Assembly (NCBI GenBank): GCA_944472155.2
Contig: OX235277.1
Span: forward strand, 17,618,804-17,682,803
DNA from: Trichobilharzia szidati
Taxonomy: Eukaryota; Platyhelminthes; Trematoda; Strigeidida; Schistosomatidae
Length of the DNA stretch: 64,000 bases
Direction of reading: 5' to 3'
Shown here: piece after piece, positions 12,521 through 23,560 of the stretch
Layout: each line of letters opens with the position of its first letter
How positions within the stretch are numbered: position 1 is the first letter of the stretch
Made by a program: the position numbers and the translations under genes
Notes under the pieces: generated by a model
What the model saw: only the letters and a program-made list of their open reading frames with translations
Databases searched by the model: none
What the model was told of the DNA's origin: nothing

Positions 12521-13680
12521 TTTCAGATGGGTGTCCAAATAAGTAGAAAATGTAATAATGCGAAGCGATACAAATTACAAGTGTCGAAAAATGCATATCA
12601 GGTTTTCACACGAATATCTCCTTTGCATATTCAATGACTGGGTAAGCATCTTCTGTGTGTACTATTCAGGATATAAGATGCGGATAAGCATATGCATCTG
12701 CATTGATATTCATGATATCACTTTATCACTCCTAGGCAGCATGGATTTGCAAACAAAAGAAAGAGTAAGAAGGTACAAATAGGCTTAGGAATCTCCAATC
12801 CATTTGTCACATGGATTTTCGAAGAAATACAATGTATTTGATATACAAAATGCATTCTCCGAATAGTGGAATTGTTCTGCATCACTAACATAGACTGCAT
12901 AGTACGGGAAACGTTTAGTTTCGTCATTTGGTCGCTTTCTTCGCTACAATACATATTAAGCTCAGTTTCAGCTTCATGCAGGTAGATCAGATAAAGATAA
13001 CAAACCAGCAAATATCGAAAAGAATATACAGACTTTCACCACACTGACATCAGTTTGGAAATCATCTACACTGACTCAGGATAAATAAAAACATTTAGAT
13101 TTTTAACACCCATCGTGAGTCAGTCACTTCTCCTATATGTGTATGAATGACGTGCACTATGAGTCACAAAATGCAGTCATTTGCCAACAACTGCCTTCAC
13201 TGACTCCATAAGAAGGTAAAATGGCCGACCAGAAGAGATAAGAAACAAGAAACTCTATGAATGCTCCGACTAAATAGAACCAGTTGTGAAGCAGATTTTG
13301 CTAAGTAAATGAAGATGAATTTGTCATATGCCATTGACCAGACAGAAAAATGACATCGCTATCAATGCTGACCATGACTCGAGTTGAACGCGATCTGGAA
13401 ATTACGAGTTGGACGTGGTTTCGAATGTGAAATAGGAAAGACTGTGTGAAAATATGAGAGAATATTGGTTATATTGAAACTAGCTAAATAAGGCCGAATA
13501 GAGGAGGACAAAGCAGAGATGTGCGACTGAACTGATATGTTCCAAACAGAACTCAAGGAAACAAAAACAATATTAACGGGTAACCCCAGATACTCTTCGA
13601 CGACTCTTCACGTGTCAACAGCATCACCCATCACTTCCGTTCGGCATATTGAAATATAATCAATGCTTAAATGAAGCGTC
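12521..13680 (+). repeat. Repeat block E, copy 2 (outer half of left inverted-repeat arm)
   Basis: Direct match to 8164-9285 and inverted match to 20450-21400. The part from about 12690 onward forms the outer section of the inverted repeat flanking gene 1. Confidence 0.7.
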
Positions 13681-14560
13681 TCATTTCTGAATACTTACAG
13701 CTTCATTTGAAAATGGTCTTCAAGGGAAACCATTTCAATTTCAAAGGAAAACGTTAAACCAGTGAAATGCTTCCATGGTACATGATGAAAAGAGGAGTTA
13801 TCTGGACTAGACTGTCGCTTGCTGAAAGCACTCGGTGTTTTCAGACATTTTTTCCATACGAAAATTTCACAACAGCAGAGTCAATCACAATATGGATCTA
13901 ATATCCACTTGTGTTGAGTGGCTTCACGCGAGATCAATCATTAAATGTTTCCTCTCTGTTCCAAATACTCCGAAGCTCTGTCACATGTTGAGATGACTTC
14001 ATTTGCATCTAATAATGTCTTCATATTATTCAGTCGCACACAGTTGTGTTGAATGGTGTGATAGACCACTCACATACGTTTCCCCTAAGTTTACATCCAC
14101 GTGATTTTTGTTTATTTTGAATGAGAGAGATTTAGCGCAAGTACAGGTCATAAAGTGTAAATGTCCTATCCAGTGCATAAGGTGAAATTACACTGACAAC
14201 AATGCATGCTGAAAATGATGACTTACAAAGGTTCTTCGAACATTAGGTGCGCGGATGTGAATTTCACCACGAGGCACACTTCTCACCTGCATATAGAGTA
14301 GGCAGAAATATATTTCAGTGTAGTAAGAAACAAAGGATTGAATAAGCCTGAATCTTATTCCCTCATGAGCTGGTAACCCACATACAACTGAGTTCATTAG
14401 AATGGCCTGGAAGAAGCCAGATCTGTGTGCGTAAATGAATTTCGTGCAGCTTCACTCATTCCCTTCAATGTATGATTGTACAAGTCTTAAACTTTTCTCG
14501 TCCTCTAAATCCATCTTCTTTTTATTATTCTTCCAATTATCTATCGCTTCTCAATTATTC
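12690..14560 (+). repeat. Left arm of a large inverted repeat around gene 1
   Basis: Reverse complement of 19430-21400. Good landmarks are the GTGAAATGCTTCCATGG stretch near 13763 against the complement near 20205, GTTGAGTGGCTTCACGCGAG near 13914 against 20047, and ATGAATTTCGTGCAGC near 14435 against 19525. Identity fades near 14560, where a weak match (CTAAATCC followed by TTCTTTTTATTATTC) is still visible. The loop between the arms is about 4.9 kb and contains an RTE insertion and gene 1. Confidence 0.8.
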
Positions 14561-15060
14561 ATTTTAAAATGCTTGATGTTATCTCTGAATTTGCTTGTTA
14601 AGTTTGAAAACCATTGTGAACGAGTGAACAAAGTCTCACTGAGTGGCACGCGTCTCGATGACCTCGTCGCATAATCTGACCAGACATAGATAGACAATTC
14701 TCTTTGTTCACATACCAAAGAGCGCACACAGCTTTGATGTTTCATTGTCGGTAGAAGACACATCATAAGTCTTCACAGTTTTCCGTCCTTATTGTTTGCT
14801 TGGTGAGAGTCTGATCTTTGCTCTCAGATCTCGCTACTTCACAATAGAAGTCTGAATTCATTAGATCAATAATTGAATAGCTTGTACTACTTTCAAATTG
14901 AAAATAAACACTGGTCATAAATAAACCATATAGGACATTTTTATTTCTTTACTGGATAATAACAGATACATTCATCTGAAATTGAAATTAAAGCAGATGA
15001 AACATTGTCGAGTGTTGAGAGACACTTTCGTGTCAGAATTGCAAGTTGTGATGACGTGTG
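14561..15060. other. Unassigned loop sequence
   Basis: About 500 bp between the left inverted-repeat arm and the RTE insertion. Two short opposing open frames are present, neither with a recognisable domain. Confidence 0.4.
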
Positions 15061-15072
15061 TAAAGCCAAAAT
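15061..15072. repeat. Target-site duplication of the RTE insertion (3' side)
   Basis: TAAAGCCAAAAT, repeated exactly at 16317-16328. The element's trinucleotide tail abuts it. Confidence 0.85.
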
Positions 15073-16316
15073 GCTGCTGCTGCTGGATTCAACATAGAAC
15101 TTGGCACCGAAGTGCAGCAGTTCGAGTTGCCACGTTCCAATATAGCACACAAATGTAGACAGGAAAAGGAGAGAAGAGAATCAATAGAATTTAGATAAGT
15201 ATAAGATTGAAACAGAATGAGTAATGGTAGAAAGGAATATGACGGTTAAAGAGACTGAATACATCTGCGCCACTGACAACGATTTTGAGCCATGTCACCT
15301 ATTGTCTCCAGCCATTGATTCTTAGAGTCCCGAGGGCGGGCCCCAACCCGGAAGTCTGCATCTCCCTACCTGACCCAGTTTAACTGTCAGGGATTTCATG
15401 GATTGATGCCATGTTTTTGTTTGGCCACCGCTTACTATTTTTCAGCCTGCACCTATATCAGCTAGTAATGCCCGTCGGGGGAAACGATGGTTAGGCATGC
15501 GCAGCACGTGACCTAACCATCTCAATCTATGTAACTTCATAGCCTCTTCGAGTGATTTTCCCTCTTTGCCCAACACTCTACGTCTAACGTCAACATTACT
15601 TACCTTATTATACCACCTAACGCGAGAAAGAGATCGTAAACATCTGTGGTCAAAAACAGACAATCTCTTCAAGTCTTCCGCTCTCAATGGCCACGTCTCA
15701 CCTCCATAGAGAAGGACGGAGCGAACTGATGAGCAGTACACACGTCCCTTGGTTGACAGCCGGATGTCACGCCTACGCCAGAGACGGTTTAAGTTAGCGA
15801 AAGCACCCCGAGCTTTCTGGATCCGTGATGAGATTTCGTCACCAATCAATCCGTTGGTGCTGATACAACTTCCCAAATAGGTGAAGTGGTCAACATGTTC
15901 TATCACTTCACTCCCTATCACTAAGCTAGGAGTTGACGTAGTCCAGTCCTGTAGTAGCATCTTACATTTCACAGGGGCGAATCGCATGCCAAACATACGA
16001 AGATTGCTGCTCAAAGTGTTCAGAAGACTCTGCATTTTGTCAGCGTCCTCACCTAACAGGAATATGTCGTCCGCGTATTCTAAGTCTATAAGACTATTCC
16101 CTGGTAACAAGTCGATTCCTAAGTCATTAAGCTCAGTTAAGGATACTTCCATTAGCATATCTATGATGAAGTTAAACAGAAAAGGGGAAAGTGGACATCC
16201 TTGACGGACACCACTAGTTGTTATCAATTTAGATGACAATTCCCCATAAGCCCTTACACAGCTACGTGAGTTTGAGTAGAGTGCCTTGATTAGTGCAATG
16301 TACTTTTTTGGCACTC
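15073..16316 (-). mobile_element. 5'-truncated RTE-type non-LTR retrotransposon
   Basis: A 1244-bp insertion bounded by exact 12-bp direct repeats. Read on the minus strand it starts within the reverse transcriptase gene (truncated at 16316), carries the C-terminal part of the RTE polyprotein and a short 3' region, and ends in a run of CAG trinucleotides, the kind of short tandem 3' tail typical of RTE-clade elements. The element lacks its endonuclease and the N-terminal half of the reverse transcriptase, as expected from incomplete target-primed reverse transcription. It is the best preserved transposon in the window and probably the youngest. Confidence 0.9.
15265..16314 (-). pseudogene. 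RTE reverse transcriptase, C-terminal part, broken
   Basis: An uninterrupted 290-residue frame runs from 16314 to a TGA at 15442. Visible motifs, by residue: GVRQGCPLSP at about 35-44 (fingers/palm motif), the catalytic YADD at 80-83, FTYLGS at about 144-149, and the RTE C-terminal conserved stretches VRSVLLYGGETW and [12 protein letters not shown]. The TGA at 15444-15442 appears to replace a tryptophan codon, because homology continues in frame ([14 protein letters not shown]) to about 15335. A small frameshift then moves it to a frame reading NQWLETIGDMAQN down to about 15265. With no N-terminal half, one stop and one frameshift the product cannot be active. Confidence 0.9.
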
Positions 16317-16328
16317 TAAAGCCAAAAT
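16317..16328. repeat. Target-site duplication of the RTE insertion (5' side)
   Basis: TAAAGCCAAAAT, the exact partner of 15061-15072. Confidence 0.85.
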
Positions 16329-18235
16329 ACTTGACAGATATCTGAAAATGTTACTTCCATAAAGATGAGTTTGTTAGTGAAGAATGAAAGTGTATGACAG
16401 GCATACGATAACACTTTGTACAATGTGCTTAAGCAAGGAATGATAAAAGTACCTTGCTTGTCCGGCCGAAAAGCCACTGACCAGCTAATCAGTGCTGCAT
16501 ATCTCAGTCATGGCAGCCAACCACAAGAGAAAGGATACATGAAGAACCTACTGTGATTTTGAAATTTGCATCCCATATTATTCTGTCAAATATGCTGTCA
16601 CAGTCTTTATGCACATTTTGACAATTGGTAATTTCGCAGTCGAGCAAAAGTCAATGCATGATATAGGAAACCTACATTTGCTCACCTCCACTGATATCAC
16701 TTTTTATTTATCTATCAGATCTGTGTAAAGTTCACAAAAGTATACTGTAGCATTCAGCTGACTCGTCTGAGGTAAATGAAGTGTACATGTCAATGTTTGA
16801 TTCAAGTTTTACAGGTTGAAATTGCAATCAAGCATATAAGGTAAATCTTCGCGTTATATCTTGGTGAGTGATCTTGTCAAATGACGGAATTAGTATTCTC
16901 TGAATAATTCTGGAAATTTCCTATGCAGTACTCAGCGGTTATATTTCATTTTGAACTGAGTCAAAATTTTGTCAGTCAGATTTGCTAGTTCTACTTCGTA
17001 ATGGCTGCTCACACAACACAAATAATACTCAGCTTCACACATTTCTGACATTGCAAAGATCTTCATAGGATGAGAAGTCATGTATTTTGGAATGACTGAA
17101 GTTTACGGCAGTAGTTTTCATCGACAGTGAAGAAATGGATATATTTGTCTGGTGCAGTGACTGCAGTCGCTGCAGTTCCGAACTAGTACTCATCAGCCAC
17201 GCGTACTTGTTACCATTTAATCATGTGAAACCCTTGAAATTCCATGAACTATGTTGAATCAAATCAGTGACTGCTAAATTATCCAATCGGAAACACCTAA
17301 TGTCAAGATCCAGCGAGTCGCACTAAAATATCATTATTCAAATTCTAGTCGTCAAATAAGATATTAGTGAATTTTAGCAAGAAAGGAAAGGAAGTGATTG
17401 TACGAGTATTCGCTTTGAGTGCTCACTCTCCATCAACCCTTTTATGACAAGTATGCCTCGTCTTAGGTTCAGACTGTTTGCTTGTCCTACCAGGAATTTA
17501 TCCGATATCATGTGTGTGATATGCATGATCCCAGATTAACCGATTCTGTTGAAAATTCTTCTTGAAGCAGCTGGCAGTGGCGATGTTATTGTGAAGGATC
17601 TAATCGATATGAGTGTTGGGTAATTTGTAGTCAGAATATGTGTGAATTCCTTATTTCTGGTTGGGGTAAATATCGGTCTGGCTAACAATATGATTTCGTA
17701 GTGGATGAAAGAAATAATACCGATTACTTATCTGTGTTGCTGGTCTTGAAGTATTGGTTGGATGTGAGGAAGAGATGAGTGAGGCAGTCAATGAATTCGG
17801 AGGATTGCGAACAGATTCAGTCAGACCAGCACTAAATAACAAATCATCAGCGCTTACATAGTAAAGCAAATGAAATTGATTAGACGGGGAACAGAAGAAT
17901 AAGTGAATGAACGAAGTGTGAAATACGACATTCACAGAAACACTGCCAGATAAGTGAGACACTTTGTTCAGGCCAATCATTCAAATTACATAAGACACAA
18001 TGAAAAATCGATCCTCCTCTTCACTCATCTCACCTCACCACTACACACATTCAACATCAAATAACATCGTCACAACCACTCACTGAAACAGACTCTGGTT
18101 AGTCAAACATCCACATATATCACCCACTGACTTCTTCACCCCCTCATTCAGACACATCAACGGTGAACATCAAGACATTCCTTATTGGTACACAGTCATT
18201 GAACGACAGCCACATGTGTTCATATCACCGTCTTC
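16329..18235. other. Apparently single-copy DNA upstream of gene 1
   Basis: No repeat partner inside the window and no transposon motif. A 109-codon minus-strand frame at 17651-17980 has no signal peptide or domain that I recognise and no evident splice context. The last 230 bp (18000-18235) are C/A-rich on the plus strand and may hold the regulatory region of gene 1. Confidence 0.5.
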
Positions 18236-18243
18236 TTGCATAG

Positions 18244-18250
18244 TATAAAT
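18244..18250 (+). promoter_or_regulatory. TATA box of gene 1
   Basis: TATAAAT lies 65-71 bases upstream of the ATG at 18315. Gene 2 has the same heptamer at 60-66 bases from its ATG, which supports both. Confidence 0.65.
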
Positions 18251-18314
18251 ACGTCTCTGTATTCCTGGGTTCTTATCATCGTCATCGACGAGTATCAGTG
18301 TTATTCAGTTGAGA

Positions 18315-19028
18315 ATGGTGAGTCAGTGTGTGATATTTGACAGTGATATTCACTTTTTCTTTTGTTCAGATTTGCTTCCTGCTTCTTGCGGTTCTAGTGA
18401 CTTCAACCGTCGACAGTGCGCGTATCACGGGGAATCATTCAGCCACAGTTGACGTGCTCCACCATTCATCCCTTCAAGGTGAGATATGATCTGCATTTTC
18501 TCGAATATTTGTGCATGTGAAATAACTCAGTTCTTTGATACACACCAGCTTTTGTTTGAATTTATGAGGTAGGCTGTCTCCACTGCTCGCGTGTTATTTT
18601 ACGCGTTTCTATTCAAATTTCTTGATATTTCTCACCTCGATGACAGCAAATATTTTCTCGCCACATCAATTTTGTGAAATGTGTACTCTGACTTTGATTT
18701 GTTTGCGAAATAGTCAACTGACATGGCGTATTTATTAGTTGGAAGTCAGACGTTATGGAGTGATGAAATACTTGTGGCCTATTCTCAATGCCTCTGACAC
18801 TGTCGTTGGACGATTGCAGCATTCTATAATGACGACGAAATTCACTCTCCAACGAGACGAGAATCACACTCGTAGAGATGTGAATCAGATTGAGATATGA
18901 TGTTGAACGTGTGTTTTCTCTATTCACTTTCAGGTGATGGCAAGCATTCTGGTCTCCAGTATCGCCCAGCTGTGGATAAACGATGGAGATTTGAGATAGC
19001 ATGTATTTTCACACCAATGAAATGTTGA
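18315..19028 (+). CDS. Secreted cysteine-ring peptide precursor, gene 1 (three exons)
   Basis: Join 18315-18317, 18370-18478, 18934-19028; 68 residues. Exon 1 is the ATG alone, followed by donor GTGAGT. The 52-nt intron ends TTTTGTTCAG. Exon 2 (109 nt) encodes the hydrophobic signal peptide MICFLLLAVLVTSTVDS (cleavage likely after VDS) and the start of the propeptide; the donor is GTGAGA. Exon 3 follows a strong pyrimidine tract and CAG in phase 1 and encodes the rest of the propeptide, a Lys-Arg site at residues 53-54, and a C-terminal peptide WRFEIACIFTPMKC ending directly at the stop. The two cysteines enclose six residues, the ring size of allatostatin C (F at ring position 3 and P at 5 also agree), but this is analogy. 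An NHS glycosylation sequon is present. The likely role is a secreted neuropeptide or hormone processed by a prohormone convertase. The paralogue at 57159-57870 shares exon length, phases and promoter. An unspliced reading from the same ATG stops within exon 2 and has no signal peptide. Confidence 0.77.
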
Positions 19029-19100
19029 TCAACCTTAACTTTTGAACTGTAATCTATTTTGTCGGTTGGTTGCAACCAATGCGTGTAATATTTGATTTCT

Positions 19101-19106
19101 AATAAA
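19101..19106 (+). terminator. Poly(A) signal of gene 1
   Basis: AATAAA 72 bases after the gene 1 stop codon. Confidence 0.6.
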
Positions 19107-19429
19107 CGAGGTTATAATTAAACTTGAAGTTGCTTTTCTCATGAGAAATCTATGTTGCGGAAAGGACCGATGTGTGAGCGTAAAAGTGAAATGGAACATG
19201 AAGACAATCAGTTACAGTGACTGATGAGGTGAAGTGAGATATGTAATAATAATTGAAGAAAACCATCTTAGATATTGAAAGGTAGAAATAATTGTAGAAA
19301 TTGAGAGGTTATATCACTCAACGCGAAATATTTTGTTGCCTTTGGAGAACCATTTACTAGGTAATGTCCACTCCACTAGATTCCTTCACAAGCGCTTGAT
19401 AAGGAATCATTGAGAAGCATCAGCTTTTT

Positions 19430-21400
19430 GAAAGAATAATAAATAAAAAAGGATTTAGTGGATGAGATACGTTTTAGTCTTTTACAATCATACATTGAAG
19501 TGAATGGGTGAGGCTGCACGAAATTCATTAACGCAAACAGATCTGGCTTCTTCCTGGCTATTCTAATGAACTCAGTTGCATGCGGAACACGAGCTCATGA
19601 GGGAATAAGATTTAGGCTTATTCAATCCAGCTCCTTCCTACATTGAAATATATTTCTGCCTACCCTATACGCTGGTGAAAAGTGTACCTCGTGGTTAAAT
19701 TCACATCCGTGCACTTAATGTTCGATGAAAATTTGTAAGCCATCATTTTCAGTATGAGTTGTTGTTAGTGTAATTTCACCTTATGCACTGGATCAGAAGT
19801 TTACACATTATGACCTGTACGTACGCTAAATCTCTCTCATTCTAAATAATCATAACCACGTGGATGTAAAATTAGTAGAAATGAATGTGAGTGGTCTATC
19901 ACACCATTCAACACAACTGTGTGCGACTGAATAATATGAAGACATTATTAGATGCAAATGAAGACATCTCAACATGTGACAGGGCTTCGGAGTATTTAGA
20001 AACAGAGAGGAAACATTTAATGATTGATCTCGCGTGAAGCCACTCAACAGAAGTGGACAATAGAATCATATTGTGATTTACTCTGTTGTTGTGAAATATC
20101 GGTATGGAAAACATTTCTGGAAACACCGAGTGCTTTCAGCAAAGGAAAATCTAGTCCATGTAACTCCCCTTTTCATCACACACCCTCCTGGCTTGGAAGA
20201 AATGGAAGTATTTCACTGGTTTAACGTTATCCTTGAAATTGAAATAGCGTCTCTTGAAGACTATTTCCATATGGAGCATGAAGCGTTGCAGTCTGAACTT
20301 GTGCTTGCTCGCTTGTATCTCCTTGTGTGTGATTGTCCCATCTAGATGCACTTAACCCAAGAAAATTATGCTTTCTCTCATTCGACTGTCAAAAATGAAT
20401 CCTTCTGAATCATTCACGTACATCGATTATGTTTCAGTATGCTGAACAGAAGTGATTGGTGATACTGTTGAGACGTGAGAAATCGTCGTAGAGTATCTGT
20501 GCGTTACCGGTCAATATAGTTTTGTTCCTTTTGGTTCTGTTTGGAAAATATCAATTCAGTCGCACATCTCTTCTTTGTCCTCCTCTATTCGGTCTTATTT
20601 AGCTATTCTCAATGTAACCTATATTCTCTCATATTTTCGCACAGTCTTCCGTATTTCACTTTCAAAACCACGTCCAACTCGTAATTTCGAGATTGCGTTC
20701 AACTCGAGTGATGGTCTGCGTTTATAGCGATGTGACTTTGCCGTCTAGTCCATGCCATTTGACCAATCCATCTTCATTTTCACCACAACATTTGCTTCGC
20801 AACAGGTTCTCGTTTGACGGTGCATCCACAGAGTTTCTTGTTTCTTATCTCTTCTGGTCGGCCATTTTACCTTCTTATGGAGTCAGTGAAGGCAGTTGTT
20901 GGCAGATGACTAAATTTTGTGAATCACAGTCCGCGTCGTTCACACACATATAGGAGAAGCGACTGACTAACGATGGGTGTTAAAATCTAAATGTTTTTAT
21001 TTATCCTAACTAAGTGCAGATGATTTCCAAACTGATGTCAGTGTGGTGAAAGTCTGTATATTCTTTTCGATGGTTGCATGTTAAGTATCTTTATCCGCTC
21101 CTCCTTCATGTTGTTGAAATTGTGCTTAATATGTAGTGAAGAGAAGAAAGGGACTAAATGACGAACCTAAACTTTTCCCGTACTATGCAGTCTATGCAAG
21201 TGATGCAGAACAATTCCACTATTCGGAGAATGCACTTTGTATATCAAATACATTGTATTTCTTCGAAAATCTATGTGACAAATGGATTGGAGATTCCTAA
21301 GCCATTGGTACTTTCTTACTGCTTTTTTTGTGCAAATCCATGCTGCCTGGGACTTGTAAAGTGATATCATGAATATCAATGCAGATGCAGATAAACAGAA
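19430..21400 (-). repeat. Right arm of the large inverted repeat around gene 1
   Basis: Reverse complement of 12690-14560. The inner 1 kb (to about 20450) pairs with 13680-14560 and the outer part with block E (12690-13680 and, in direct copy, 8164-9285). Open frames at 20024-20345 and 20693-21364 are shadows of repeat sequence; their counterparts in the other arm are broken. Confidence 0.8.
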
Positions 21401-22440
21401 CATCATATGTCAATCACCGATGATAGGATTTTATCTGAGAATATTGTATTTCGTACGCATAACTAAACTTTCATCAAATGGATGGCTAAGGCTTTCGTAA
21501 TACAAAGCAGACGAAAGCGTACTACCCTAAGGAGTTTAATATTCACTCTGTGGATTGTTTCGAAGAAGACGTTTTTCGAGACGGAATAACTGGTGTTTGC
21601 AAAGTGTATTATGTATCTCTATTTCTTTGAAACTCTTCAGTGGATTCATATTTGCCTTCTGTTCTATTTGCATCCTGACCACCAGTAACTCATTCAACTA
21701 TTCATGTTATTACCCAAATGTTTGATTATTCAACGACATTTTCGATACATTTTATGGCAAAGTAAATAACTGTCACTGAAGTCTATTCTTGTCTGATGAG
21801 GTCCTTACATCCTGTCTGATCAGTTGAAGTATTCGGAAAAAATCTATCGCTCCAAATTATTCTGAAGACATTGTCTTATCGGAAATGTATTGTGATCGAA
21901 TCTGTGAAGAGTGAGGACATTTCTGTTGTATTCGCAAACCAATTTAAATCATCAGATCACATAGAATTTTGAAATGTCTTCCATGACTTCGTGAAGCTAT
22001 TCGATATCTGAATTCGCCTTTTACAAAAGATTTTCATATTTCCAGCTATCCTTTAAAGATGCATAAAATATGGGAGATTTAAACTGTCTGTATGATAAAG
22101 TGAGCTTTTGTTCTGTATATCGTGGCTTTCTCCGCCCTCCCCGTCCGCCGCATCCTGATAACCGTAGAGAGCAATATGCTTGCAAAAATGTCACAATAGA
22201 TGTGATGTTACCAGAGATTATTTTCAATAGTCAAATGACACATTTGTGGAACAGCAGATGTGAATACAGAACAGATAATAAGCAAATCTCTACCAGAGTG
22301 GTGAGATATATCTAAAATGTGATTAAATGTCGGTATCAAGAGAAAGTAGAAGTGGGAAGCAATATTAGGTTAAGGTGACGTTCTTACGTGAATAAGCAGC
22401 TGATCAGTTTTTGTATGCAGGTAGACTAGATAATGCTTGT
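21401..22440. other. Unassigned DNA
   Basis: No repeat partner or domain found. 22070-22315 has open frames on both strands across a locally C-rich patch (CCGCCCTCCCCGTCCGCC near 22131) that stands out in composition, but neither product is recognisable. Confidence 0.35.
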
Positions 22441-23560
22441 ACCAACATGTGTCCTTTGTCTAGTTATGCATGCATATGTGTGTATATGCGTGTATGTATG
22501 TATATTCTGTATATATATATACATACGAATGTCTGCTTCCCTATAATTACGCGTATATTTTAATGGCCGGTCGTTTCGCCGTCTTCGTCAGAGTGATACT
22601 GGAGTCGTGGCTGGTGATTATGGATGATAAATTTGCCTTGCTTACCAGCCATAGGTCTCGTGGTTTCCATAGTGGAAGTTTTATAGATGGCTGAGCGTGA
22701 GTTGCATCATTATTATGACACACTTACATGACAGGATGGTTTCCTATGGTCTCGCTAGACATATAGTGACTAATCGCATGCTAAACTGGTTGTAAGAGTG
22801 AATACCGTCTTCATCTATGTGCGTATTCATCACTGTAGCATTGGTTTGTATATTTCTTTTGCTAAAATTTACGGGTTGGGCTAGTCTTGTATGCGAGATT
22901 CCGTTTTTGGGATCCTGCAGTGTATGACTGGTTGACTTGATAATCGTTTGGTGCAACTGAGCTTACTTATGCGTTGAAATGTGTACGAAACTTGCAAATT
23001 TTTCGTCGGTGAATAGGGCTCTTGAATAGTTGCGCCACAGGATGATACTGATGATTCTTCTATTCTTGCAGGAGGCAATGATAGGTGTATTCGGTTTGCC
23101 TAAATCCTTAGTCAGTGAGTGAATCATTATGTGAATAAACTGGCTGACCCTATAGGTAGGCAAACGCTTTTCTCAATGGCTGTATTGAAACGGTGAGTGA
23201 CTCATTAAATCAGAAGTGCTTCCTCAGATTATGTAGACCACATGGATATCTGTAGTAATTTTGGCTCTAATGTATGTAATCATGCCTTAATCTGCAAAGG
23301 AACTAGTGTATTTACTGGAATAGAAGCAAGCTCAGGCTGTTTCGACTGTCTGTGTTTGATTATGTGATGGCTCTGGATAACTTTAATGAATGCAGTCACC
23401 CTTGTGTTGACGACGAATCTCTCAGATGTTCGCCCTATCAACTTGTTGGTTAGGTGATAATAACGTTTAGGGCGACTCAGCGTTCGATCGAGGGAATAAC
23501 TGCACATCGAAAGAACAACAGCGATCGAGGAAATCATCCACTCTCAGCACGTGGAGTTAG
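22441..23560. other. Unassigned, possibly transposon-derived
   Basis: Contains TG/TA-rich short repeats (22468-22530). On the minus strand at 22590-22564 it has CTGACGAAGACGGCGAAAC, similar to a hammerhead core (see findings). Minus-strand frames between 22744 and 23537 overlap one another in a way that suggests a decayed coding sequence, but I could not assign a domain. Confidence 0.3.

Noticed and set aside
15881..16204. 107-codon plus-strand frame
   Set aside because: It is the antisense of the RTE reverse transcriptase.
18613..19002. 129-codon minus-strand frame across the gene 1 locus
   Set aside because: It is a shadow of intron 2 and exon 3 of gene 1, with no domain or signal peptide.
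12718..21364. Matching frames at 12718-13011 (minus) and 21158-21364 (plus) as a protein-coding pair
   Set aside because: They lie in opposite arms of the inverted repeat, differ by indels that shift the frame at their ends, and a third copy at about 8.4-8.7 kb is broken.
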